From Pseudomonadota bacterium (GTDB taxonomy: Bacteria; Pseudomonadota; Gammaproteobacteria; Pseudomonadales; Azotimanducaceae): DNA of 6,355 nt. The stretch covers positions 1 to 6,355 of the forward strand of contig JAQBYL010000249.1 in the NCBI GenBank assembly GCA_027622495.1, in the 5' to 3' direction. Of this stretch, positions 1-5,480 are shown piece by piece. Below the pieces are notes generated by a model. It saw only the letters and a program-made list of their open reading frames with translations, had not been told where the DNA came from and searched no databases. Position 1 is the first letter of the stretch. Every line of letters starts with the position of its first letter. The translations under genes and the position numbers were made by a program.

Positions 1-62
1 GTTGCCACCACAGCGTCAGGGACAGCGCCCGTCAAGGCGCTTCGCGCCATGCCTGGCGCACG

Positions 63-88
63 AAAAAAAACCCCGCTTTCGCGGGGTT
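63..88 (-). terminator. Rho-independent terminator, minus strand
   Basis: Read on the minus strand, CCCCGC and GCGGGG form a perfect 6-bp stem closed by a GAAA tetraloop (71-86), extended by two A-T pairs (69-70 with 87-88) and followed by a run of eight T (70-63). This is a canonical intrinsic terminator. It would end the transcript of the small minus-strand ORF at 187-315. The plus strand lacks a T tract, so the signal is directional. Confidence 0.9.
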
Positions 89-108
89 GCCATATAGGTC
101 ATCACAAG

Positions 109-157
109 GTTGGAGAGAACTTTTTAACGAGTGTCAGTTGGAGAGACCTGGCTCGTT
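109..157. repeat. Short direct repeat and hairpin in a 3' UTR
   Basis: The 10-mer GTTGGAGAGA occurs at 109-118 and again at 137-146, 28 bp apart. The second copy sits in the loop of an inverted repeat, AACGAG (126-131) with CTCGTT (152-157). The interval lies between the stop of the small minus-strand ORF and its terminator, so it would be 3' UTR. A function such as a processed small RNA or protein-binding site is only a possibility. Confidence 0.4.
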
Positions 158-186
158 TAGCCTACGTTTTGTAATCGTCTTCTAAT

Positions 187-315
187 TCAAAAAGTTGCGA
201 ACGACAGAATTCCGGCCGCCAGCAGCAGAAAAGCTCCCATCAGAAGGGCTGTCTCACTGAAGGAGAGCTCCATATCCTGCTCGGCTGCGACGGTGGTTTC
301 GCTGTTCAGTTGCAT
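187..315 (-). CDS. Small single-pass membrane protein, 42 aa, unknown function
   Basis: ATG at 315 opens a 42-codon frame ending in TGA at 187-189. The product begins MQLNSETTVAAEQDMELSF and has an acidic, polar N-terminal half of about 20 residues. The second half (about residues 22-42) is almost entirely hydrophobic, including ALLMGAFLLLAAGILSFATF, and looks like one transmembrane helix that ends the protein. A GAGG sequence lies 13 nt before the ATG, which is a rather long spacing; an internal ATG at codon 16 is an alternative start. Support for a real gene is the clean polar/hydrophobic split and the strong terminator about 100 bp downstream on the same strand. I recognise no family. It is transcribed away from the metalloprotease gene, so 316-519 must hold two divergent promoters, neither of which I could assign confidently. 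Confidence 0.5.
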   Translation of the reverse strand: MQLNSETTVAAEQDMELSFSETALLMGAFLLLAAGILSFATF

Positions 316-506
316 GATCTTTGTTGGTCCTCACAGATGTGGATCAAGCTTGCATACTAGGCGGGAATGCTGGATGCAGATATTAGCAACCGTGGAAGTA
401 ATATGGAGGCGAGCGCCCGGCTGACCTTGCCAATTGCTCGCGGATTACCCCCCCATCCCGGATGCGCATATATTGTCGGGTGAAGCCGGCATTTTAGTTG
501 AACGGT

Positions 507-514
507 AAAAGGAG
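507..514 (+). promoter_or_regulatory. Ribosome binding site of the M48 protease
   Basis: AAAAGGAG ends 5 nt before the ATG at 520, a strong Shine-Dalgarno match that fixes this start. The upstream 316-506 shows only a lone TATATT (about 469-474) without a matching -35 box. Confidence 0.8.
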
Positions 515-519
515 TCTCG

Positions 520-2055
520 ATGCGTAGTTTGCGTTTGCTTTGCATGGGCCTGCCACTGATCGGTCTGGGAGGATGCATTACCAACCCGATCACCGGTGAA
601 ACCGAACTTGGCTGGGTATCAACTGAGCAGCAGATCGCTATCGGCACACAACAGTACGTGCCCTCGCAACAGATGCAGGGTGGTCAGTTTGTGGCAGACG
701 CTGAGCTCGTGGCCTACGTAACACAGGTGGGTAATCGCGTGAGCGCGAAAAGCCCGGCCCGGTTGCCCTATGAGTTTGTCATCCTGAATAACCCGGTCCC
801 CAATGCGTGGGCACTGCCAGGTGGCAAGATTGCCGTGAACCGGGGTCTATTGCTCGAGATGAAGAACGAAGCCGAACTCGCTGCGGTCCTCGGGCACGAA
901 GTGATCCATGCGGCCGGCAGACACGGCGCTGAAGCGATGGAGCGGGGCATGCTGCTTCAGGGTGCGATGCTGGCCGCAGCGGTCGGGGCTCAGACCACCG
1001 AATACGGCGGTATGGTCATGCAGGGCGCAATGGTCGGCGCGCAGTTGATCACCCAGCGATATGGCCGCGATGCAGAGCGGGAAGCGGACTTTTACGGGAC
1101 CCGGATGCTCGCCGAGGCAGGCTATGACCCACAGGCAGCCGTGACTCTGCAGGAAACTTTTTTACGCCTTTCTGGCGAAAAACAGACCGATTTTATCCAG
1201 GGGTTGTTTGCCAGTCACCCACCATCGGCAGAGCGGGTTGCGAACAACAAAGGTCTGGTCAGAACTCTGCGCTCAGAAGGTTATACAAACGGGGAGTTCG
1301 GTGCGGACCGCTACCAGGCTGCGCTGCGCGGTCTGAGACAGGCCGAGCCCGCCTATAAGGCCTTTGACGAAGCTCAAGCTGCGCTTTCTGCCGACAAACC
1401 TGATGAGGCGTTGAGCAAGGTGAACGAAGCCCTCAGGCTTTACCCGTCGGAGCCGTCGTTTCACGGCTTACGTGGCGACATCCGTCAGACACAGAAGCGC
1501 TACAAGGACGCTCTGACCAACTACGATCGCGCCATCGGCATCCAGGACAATCTGTTTTCACTGTACTTGAGTCGCGGGCTCGCCCACGTTGCGCTGGCAA
1601 ACTCCGACGCTGCCAAGGCCGATCTGACTGCCAGCGCGAAACTGCTCCCAACAGCGGTTGCGCTCAATGAACTGGGCAAGATCGCCGAAGCTCAGGGCGA
1701 TCAGGCAACCGCGATTAAATACTACGAAGCGGCGGCAGCGAGCCGCAGCGAAAGCGGTCAGGCCGCGCTGGTCAGCCTGCTTCGTCTGGACCTTGCCAAT
1801 TCCCCACAGAAATACATTCAGGCAGAGCTTGCACGCGATGCGCAAGGCGTGATCATGCGTGTGTCGAATCGGACATCCAGTGATCTGTACGATGTTGAGA
1901 TTCAGGTGGATCTGGACTGGGCTTCGGGCATCGAACGGGTAACCCCCCGGCTTCAGCAGATCCCCGCCAGGAGCTCAAAGATCATCCGCATCAGTACCCG
2001 GAGTGAACAGCTTCGAGCCTTCAGGGCTCAGCCGCTCGGGGCGCGGGTTAAATAG
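520..2055 (+). CDS. M48-family zinc metalloprotease lipoprotein with TPR repeats
   Basis: A 511-residue envelope protease. Residues 1-19 form a lipoprotein signal peptide with lipobox LGGC (16-19); cleavage before Cys19 would give a lipid anchor, and the +2 residue is Ile, so outer-membrane sorting is expected. The peptidase domain follows: HEVIH at 126-130 (two zinc His and the catalytic Glu), the ExxxD motif in AEREAD with Glu186 as probable third zinc ligand, and a conserved SHP motif with His233, which in E. coli BepA corresponds to the regulatory fourth ligand. From about 278 to 405 there are TPR-type helical repeats (for example SADKPDEALSKVNEALRLYP), as in BepA. Residues about 430-511 are beta-rich, possibly an Ig-like or FxLYD-like domain, which distinguishes it from BepA. 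By analogy it should act in outer-membrane protein quality control; substrates are unknown. The gene stands alone on its strand and its last 28 bp overlap the convergent pseudogene. Confidence 0.93.
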   Translation: MRSLRLLCMGLPLIGLGGCITNPITGETELGWVSTEQQIAIGTQQYVPSQQMQGGQFVADAELVAYVTQVGNRVSAKSPARLPYEFVILNNPVPNAWALPGGKIAVNRGLLLEMKNEAELAAVLGHEVIHAAGRHGAEAMERGMLLQGAMLAAAVGAQTTEYGGMVMQGAMVGAQLITQRYGRDAEREADFYGTRMLAEAGYDPQAAVTLQETFLRLSGEKQTDFIQGLFASHPPSAERVANNKGLVRTLRSEGYTNGEFGADRYQAALRGLRQAEPAYKAFDEAQAALSADKPDEALSKVNEALRLYPSEPSFHGLRGDIRQTQKRYKDALTNYDRAIGIQDNLFSLYLSRGLAHVALANSDAAKADLTASAKLLPTAVALNELGKIAEAQGDQATAIKYYEAAAASRSESGQAALVSLLRLDLANSPQKYIQAELARDAQGVIMRVSNRTSSDLYDVEIQVDLDWASGIERVTPRLQQIPARSSKIIRISTRSEQLRAFRAQPLGARVK

Positions 2056-2709
2056 CGTGCGGCAACGTTCACGAATTCGGGGTCAGCGAAGTGCTCCGCC
2101 TGCCGCACACAGGTATGGGCGAGTTTGAAATCGTGGTCGTCCCTGCCGAGGCTCACGATCCGGGCCAATGTAGGGTTTAAGCGCGCGCCACGCGTGAGAA
2201 GCCGTAACCAGGTGCAGGGCAAAGAAGTCGGAGGTCGCCGCAAACACTTTTAAAGCGGTGCGTGACAATGCTCTCAATGACAGACTCTGCGGCAGGATCA
2301 GCGCGGCGAATGCAGGGTGGTCGATCATCAGGTTAGCGCGTTCGTCAAACATGCGGCCTTTCGGTCGAAGCTGGCAGGCAGCGGCCCCGGCAAAGAGACC
2401 GTCCACGTCACCAGAGTCAGACATCGCCTGATCAGCGCGATGCGCCAGGGTGGGATTTGATCCAAGCAGGCTCAGGTAGGCGAGCCCTGCGGCAATCTCA
2501 CTATCGACATTGAATTCCACGCCGTAGCCGAGGCGAATGAAGGGATGATAAGTGTGGCGATACCAGCCTGAAATCAGCTCCGGTAGACGTGCGTTGAGCA
2601 CCGCGGCGGAGCCATCACGGCCAATCTGGGCGCGGATACGATTAAAGGTTTCAGCATAGCCGGGCACAGCGTCCTGATCTATCTGAGTGCGTAGCCATGA
2701 ACTGATCAT
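2028..2709 (-). pseudogene. Questin-oxidase-like (DUF4243) gene, frameshifted and shortened
   Basis: The first frame runs from ATG 2709 and contains family-like motifs: HPFIRLGYGVEFN with GLAYLSLLG, and later FFALHLVTASHAWRALKPY. It then changes to unrelated Pro/Arg-rich sequence and stops at 2083. The family-like C-terminus continues in another frame that is open to 2028: ARIVSLGRDDHDFKLAHTC, then VRQAEHFADPEFVNVAARYL. A +1 shift near 2165-2190 joins the two. The N-terminus also lacks the ~60 residues (an H-x-x-M-x-L-x-AL-type motif) that I recall in full-length relatives, and the region between HAW and DDH is short, so the gene may have lost more than one base. Members relate to the fungal questin oxidase, a Baeyer-Villiger enzyme; bacterial substrates are generally unknown. 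It follows the VOC gene by 56 bp on the same strand. A sequencing error is the main alternative for the shift. Family assignment is from memory of motifs. Confidence 0.65.
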
Positions 2710-2765
2710 GGATTGATCTCATCGGGTTGCGGGGTTAGTGCTGCGAGCCTCACCTGATGCGGTCC

Positions 2766-3176
2766 TCAAAGGCTGTAATCGTTTCGAACGGCCGGATCGG
2801 TGCTGAAATACTGAACGAATTCCCAGTCATTGCCATCTGGATCGTAAAAGTAAATCCGGCTGCGCGCAGGATGACCGGTTTCGCGCAGGTTGGGCTCGAA
2901 GCCGTTTTCAAGCATGCGGGCTTCAAGCGCAGCTACATCGTCGCCCTCCCAACCCAGGTGATTGAGCCCGCCGATGTTGGAGTAGGGTTGGCGGCCGGAT
3001 GGTTTTGCCACCGTGCTGATCGCCAGATAAAAAATGTCGTTGCCGATGTGGCACCAGGGTCGCCCGGCCTGGTCGACACCCTCGCCGCGAAGTCTGAAGT
3101 CGGGGAATGCGCTGGTCAGAAAGCGGGTCAGACCAGCGGTATCTACGGCGGCTATGTTGGCGTGTTCAAGTTTCAT
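2766..3176 (-). CDS. VOC-superfamily (glyoxalase/dioxygenase fold) protein
   Basis: The 136-residue product has the size and paired beta-alpha-beta-beta-beta pattern of vicinal-oxygen-chelate proteins. Metal-ligand candidates stand at expected places: His5 in LEHANI, His73 in LNHLGWE and Glu119 in the C-terminal DPDGNDWEFVQY motif. The fourth position, usually Glu at the end of the first module, is not obvious (FYLAIS), so activity may use three ligands or differ. Substrate cannot be inferred; glyoxalase, dioxygenase and resistance proteins share the fold. Start ATG 3176 is preceded by purine-rich GAGAGA. It is the first gene of a minus-strand unit that continues into the questin-oxidase-like pseudogene, and it has a well-formed promoter (3234-3262) under a palindromic operator facing the divergent regulator. 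Confidence 0.85.
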   Translation of the reverse strand: MKLEHANIAAVDTAGLTRFLTSAFPDFRLRGEGVDQAGRPWCHIGNDIFYLAISTVAKPSGRQPYSNIGGLNHLGWEGDDVAALEARMLENGFEPNLRETGHPARSRIYFYDPDGNDWEFVQYFSTDPAVRNDYSL

Positions 3177-3221
3177 CGCGTTTCTCTCATCTGTCGCAGT
3201 CTTGCCGGAAATCGGGTGGTC

Positions 3222-3249
3222 TATTTAGAAATATTTATATTTCTAAATA
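3222..3249. promoter_or_regulatory. Perfect 13-bp inverted repeat, probable operator
   Basis: TATTTAGAAATAT (3222-3234) is repeated exactly as its reverse complement ATATTTCTAAATA (3237-3249) with a 2-bp TT spacer. It lies in the divergent promoter region between the VOC gene and the regulator gene and includes the -10 box of the VOC promoter. The likely ligand is the regulator encoded at 3342-3971; this is inference from position and symmetry. Confidence 0.8.
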
Positions 3250-3262
3250 AAGAAAATGTCCA
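3234..3262 (-). promoter_or_regulatory. Sigma-70 promoter of the VOC gene
   Basis: On the minus strand TGGACA (3262-3257, one mismatch to TTGACA) is followed after exactly 17 bp by TATAAA (3239-3234, one mismatch to TATAAT). The -10 box lies at the centre of the inverted repeat, so a protein bound there would block RNA polymerase. The expected transcript start is near 3227, giving a leader of about 50 nt before ATG 3176. Confidence 0.7.
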
Positions 3263-3282
3263 GCCCATTTATGGAATATATT

Positions 3283-3291
3283 TGTTATAAA
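3283..3291 (+). promoter_or_regulatory. Extended -10 promoter of the regulator/kinase unit
   Basis: TGT followed by TATAAA matches an extended -10 element (TGnTATAAT type). No good -35 box is seen 17 bp upstream, as is common with extended -10 promoters. Expected start is near 3298, about 44 nt before the TTG start. The operator at 3222-3249 would centre about 60 bp upstream of this start. Confidence 0.45.
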
Positions 3292-3329
3292 ATAGCCAAG
3301 CGTAAGAACCCATTGTGTTATCACCGAAC

Positions 3330-3334
3330 AGGAG
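3330..3334 (+). promoter_or_regulatory. Shine-Dalgarno site that selects the TTG start
   Basis: AGGAG is placed 7 nt before TTG at 3342, in frame with the regulator. The upstream GTG at 3315 has no comparable site, so the TTG is preferred and the protein is 9 residues shorter than the longest open frame. Confidence 0.7.
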
Positions 3335-3341
3335 ATCCAGT

Positions 3342-3971
3342 TTGCCAGCCGATCGTACTTCTGAACGTATGCTGATGTTGTTGAAAACCCGCGGTGAACT
3401 CACCACCCGGGCCCTGGCCGATGCGCTCGAGATCAGTGTTCCAGCGGTTCGGCAGCACCTGAAGTCACAGGCACAGTTCATTGAAATGCGACGGCGGAGC
3501 GAAGGGGTAGGCCGACCGGCACAGGTATGGTCATTGAATGCCGCGGCACAACAGCGTTTTCCCGATACCCATAGTGAGTTGACGGTCAGACTCATCGACA
3601 CGATCGAGAAAACCATGGGTGCGGCCGGTCTTGAGAAGATCATCAAGCACCGTTTTGAGGAGAACCTGCAGATCTACAGCGAGCATCTAAACGGTGTTCA
3701 GAGCTTGAACGGCCGGCTCAAACGGCTGACCGCAATGCGTGCCCGGGAGGGCTACATGGCGAGTCTTGAACGCGATGGCGAAACCTGGCTGCTCACCGAA
3801 GCCCATTGCCCCATCTGCGCGGCAGCAAGCCGCTGTCAGGGGTTCTGCAGCAACGAGCTCAAGCTGTTCGAAACGTTGCTCGGGGATGACGTTGAGGTCA
3901 TCCGCTCGGAATACCTGCTGGCAGGCGGGCAACGCTGCAGCTACGTGATACGACGTAAAGCCACAGTCTGA
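3342..3971 (+). CDS. SufR-like winged-helix regulator with iron-sulfur Cys motif
   Basis: A 209-residue transcription factor (TTG start; a GTG at 3315 would give 218). Residues about 10-66 form a winged helix: ERMLMLLKTRGELTTRALAD, then a recognition helix in SVPAVRQHLKS and a wing ending GRPAQVWSLN. The C-terminal part carries a Cys cluster C-x2-C-x5-C-x3-C (Cys156, 159, 165, 169) in HCPICAAASRCQGFCSNEL, followed by Cys199 in GGQRCSYVI. This layout is characteristic of the COG2345/SufR group, whose members bind an iron-sulfur cluster and sense iron, oxygen or redox stress. The gene is divergent from the VOC gene across a perfect palindrome, suggesting repression of VOC and possibly of itself. 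It is first in a unit with the kinase-like gene 9 bp downstream. That it controls suf genes is not implied; none are in the window. Confidence 0.85.
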   Translation: MPADRTSERMLMLLKTRGELTTRALADALEISVPAVRQHLKSQAQFIEMRRRSEGVGRPAQVWSLNAAAQQRFPDTHSELTVRLIDTIEKTMGAAGLEKIIKHRFEENLQIYSEHLNGVQSLNGRLKRLTAMRAREGYMASLERDGETWLLTEAHCPICAAASRCQGFCSNELKLFETLLGDDVEVIRSEYLLAGGQRCSYVIRRKATV

Positions 3972-3980
3972 AGCACGGGT

Positions 3981-4805
3981 ATGCACACCTGGCCCGTGTC
4001 CACGCATCTGTCAGCCGAAGCTTATATACGAAGTCACGGGTTAGTAGCGCAGGTCTTCGACCAGCAGGACTCCGGCAACGTGTGTTATGAAGTCCGGATC
4101 GGTGATGAGCGTTACTTCGTTAAAACTGCTGGCGAGGCCGCAGACGAACGTCCCGTTCTCAATCACCCCCAGCGCCTTGCGCTGCTCGAAAATGCAGCGC
4201 TCATCGCACGAACGGTAGACCATCCGATCCTGACTGCCCTGTATGCGATGGTGCGGTCGGTGGATGGTGTGTTTCTCGTTTATGAGTGGTTTGACGGCGA
4301 CCTCGTGCGGGCTGACAAGGCTAATCGGGCAGATCCTGACAGTGTGTATCAGCGTTTTCGCCAGCAGCCGCATCTGCAACTGATCAAACACCTGAGCAGA
4401 CTCATCGATCTGGTCGCCGATCTGGTCAAACAGGGTCTCATCGTGGTCGATCTGTATGACGGATGCCTGCTTTGGTCCGGTCAACAGATCCGCGTGATCG
4501 ATCTCGACAACAGCCGCTGGGGACCATCGGTTAACGAGATGGGACGGATGTTCGGGTCGAGCCGCTTCATGGCGCCCGAGGAGTTCGAGCGGGGTGCGCC
4601 GATTGACGAACTGACCAACGTGTACACGCTGGGTCGCTTTCTGTTTGAGTTCATCGGGGATGGCAGCGTGAACAGAGCAGCCTTCAGAGCGGGTGATGCA
4701 GTGTTTGCAGTGGCCAGAAAAGCCTGTGAGCGCCACCGATCGCAGCGTTTTGCGGACTTTGAATCATTCAGACGAGCCTGGCGGCAGGCAGCCTTGCGCA
4801 GCTGA
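3981..4805 (+). CDS. Atypical protein-kinase-like protein
   Basis: A 274-residue single-domain protein with a eukaryotic-type kinase fold and altered catalytic motifs. Seen: a beta-3 lysine in YFVKTAG (Lys48), a candidate helix-C Glu70, a hinge-like LVYEWFDGD (about 99-107), VVDLYDG in place of the HRD loop (Asp157 as catalytic candidate), IDLDNS in place of DFG (Asp174), and the strongly conserved stretch MGRMFGSSRFMAPEEF (APE motif) with IDELTNVYTLG. I recall a bacterial kinase-like family with nearly the same VDFYDG, MGRMWGSSRFMSPEEF and TNVYTLG motifs, so this is a recognised but poorly characterised type. It has no membrane or sensor domain. It lies 9 bp after the regulator stop without a strong ribosome site, suggesting translational coupling. 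Whether it phosphorylates protein or a small molecule is open. Its last 42 bp overlap the convergent small gene. Confidence 0.85.
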   Translation: MHTWPVSTHLSAEAYIRSHGLVAQVFDQQDSGNVCYEVRIGDERYFVKTAGEAADERPVLNHPQRLALLENAALIARTVDHPILTALYAMVRSVDGVFLVYEWFDGDLVRADKANRADPDSVYQRFRQQPHLQLIKHLSRLIDLVADLVKQGLIVVDLYDGCLLWSGQQIRVIDLDNSRWGPSVNEMGRMFGSSRFMAPEEFERGAPIDELTNVYTLGRFLFEFIGDGSVNRAAFRAGDAVFAVARKACERHRSQRFADFESFRRAWRQAALRS

Positions 4806-5024
4806 TTCGAACACCGGCGTGCACGTATGCTTACGCAGGGTCATCCATGCGGTCAGTGAACTGTCTATGTGAAACGGCCAGTTCTGCCGGGTCAGATAGA
4901 CAATCAGCTGGTCAACCTCTACCCCCAGCCGCTGTGCAAGTTCGTGCCCGCCAAGCACTTCGACGTCATGCCGTCGCCGTGTGCGCTGGCGGTGCAGTTT
5001 GCGGAGTCTGGGAAAGTCGGCCAT
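4764..5024 (-). CDS. Small LexA-controlled protein, 86 aa, unknown function
   Basis: The ATG at 5024 starts an 86-residue protein. The N-terminal third is strongly basic (RLRKLHRQRTRRRH). The middle, HELAQRLGVEVDQLIVYLTR, resembles a helix-turn-helix unit, followed by QNWPFHIDSSLTAW. I do not recognise a family; a small DNA-binding protein is the natural guess. A longer frame from GTG 5063 exists, but that codon lies within the -35 region of the promoter and would not be transcribed, so ATG 5024 is chosen. The promoter places the transcript start at or within a few bases of this ATG, so the message should be leaderless, consistent with the lack of a Shine-Dalgarno site. The LexA box over the promoter predicts SOS induction. 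The 3' end overlaps the kinase gene by 42 bp, so its final ~14 residues are constrained by both genes. Confidence 0.65.
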   Translation of the reverse strand: MADFPRLRKLHRQRTRRRHDVEVLGGHELAQRLGVEVDQLIVYLTRQNWPFHIDSSLTAWMTLRKHTCTPVFESAAQGCLPPGSSE

Positions 5025-5031
5025 CGTGTGA

Positions 5032-5047
5032 CTGTATAAACATACAG
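5032..5047. promoter_or_regulatory. LexA binding site (SOS box)
   Basis: CTGTATAAACATACAG matches the gammaproteobacterial LexA consensus CTGT-N8-ACAG exactly, with symmetric AT flanks inside the arms (6-bp perfect arms, 4-bp centre). It closely resembles the E. coli recA box. It overlaps the -10 element of the minus-strand promoter, the expected position for repression. Confidence 0.88.
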
Positions 5048-5060
5048 CCTGTCTGGTCAA
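5033..5060 (-). promoter_or_regulatory. Sigma-70 promoter of the SOS-controlled gene
   Basis: On the minus strand TTGACC (5060-5055) and TATACA (5038-5033) are 16 bp apart, each close to consensus. The start point would fall near 5026-5024, that is at the ATG. The -35 box lies inside the 14-bp direct repeat bordering the inserted element. Confidence 0.7.
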
Positions 5061-5064
5061 CACC
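5051..5064 (+). repeat. Left copy of 14-bp direct repeat (probable target duplication)
   Basis: GTCTGGTCAACACC abuts the left terminal repeat exactly. The right copy at 6335-6348, GTCTGGTCAACGCC, differs at one position and abuts the right terminal repeat exactly. Confidence 0.7.
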
Positions 5065-5097
5065 GGGGTATTGATATATCCCCCGGAAAGTAACTCT
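5065..5097 (+). repeat. Left terminal inverted repeat
   Basis: Begins GGGGTATTGATATATCCCCC and continues to TCT at 5097. Compared with the right end read inward there are four mismatches (repeat positions 12, 25, 26 and 30). The outer half can itself fold, GGGG pairing with CCCC around an AT-rich loop. Confidence 0.75.
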
Positions 5098-5475
5098 CCT
5101 CAGCGATGTGAGCTCGGAGACTCCAGGGCGGCTATCAACCAAGATATCGCAGAGCCTGAGAAGCGGCGCACCCTGATGAAGCTCTTCGATCCAAACGCCA
5201 GCACATCAGGCGTTGGCCAAACGCTTTCACGGTCGTCCTACCTCATGCAGGCGTCAGCAAACGCTCCATGTGGAAGACCTGGAGATCGTGACCAGTCTGT
5301 CGAATCTGCTGCGCTGTGTAGCGGATAAGCGGATTAATCCGCACATCTGTCGCGACCATCGGCGTGCCGGACCCTGCGGCACACCAGCAATCCCCCCAAT
5401 AAACTCACCCCAGGCGGCAATCGTGTTCGAGCGACTGAAATTAACCCCCTCAACTTTCTATTACAGGGCGGTCGG
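5098..5475. other. Region without a clear gene inside the element
   Basis: No frame here looks convincingly protein-coding. Contents are repeats and possible debris: an imperfect direct repeat, CAGGCGT-n5-AAACGCT at 5207-5225 and CAGGCGT-n4-AAACGCT at 5248-5265; a hairpin AACGCC/GGCGTT just before; and a perfect 14-bp palindrome GCGGATTAATCCGC at 5329-5342. The plus-strand translation near 5153-5210, EPEKRRTLMKLFDPNAS, faintly resembles the helix-turn-helix start of IS66- or IS3-type OrfA proteins, after which the frame appears lost. That resemblance is weak. Confidence 0.4.
5103..5121 (+). repeat. Left subterminal inverted repeat
   Basis: GCGATGTGAGCTCGGAGAC matches the reverse complement of 6210-6228 at 18 of 19 positions. 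It lies 5 bp inside the left terminal repeat, whereas the partner lies 73 bp inside the right one. Confidence 0.65.
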
Positions 5476-5480
5476 TTAAT
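5440..5480 (-). terminator. Possible weak hairpin after the unknown gene
   Basis: ATTAACC (5440-5446) pairs with GGTTAAT (5474-5480), supported by CCCT/AGGG inside with a 5-nt bulge. On the minus strand the gene's stop codon is within the hairpin and only TTT follows, so it is a poor terminator at best. Confidence 0.25.

Noticed and set aside
1..60. Start of another minus-strand gene (ATG near 51)
   Set aside because: Only about 16 codons are visible, there is no ribosome site, and GCGCCA/TGGCGC hairpins dominate the segment; too little to support a call.
2165..2190. Programmed +1 frameshift in the questin-like gene
   Set aside because: There is a CCC-T context, but no stop codon or stimulator at the shift, and the N-terminus also seems incomplete; decay or a sequencing indel is simpler.
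2757..3290. 177-residue plus-strand ORF opposite the VOC gene
   Set aside because: It mirrors the VOC coding sequence, runs through the operator and promoter region, and its translation has no family features.
4041..4736. 231-residue minus-strand ORF opposite the kinase gene
   Set aside because: The plus-strand frame has clear kinase-family motifs; the minus-strand translation is His/Cys-rich without recognisable order.
5071..5479. Plus-strand ORFs within the left part of the element
   Set aside because: No ribosome sites or family motifs, and the first begins within the terminal repeat; kept only as a possible transposase remnant.
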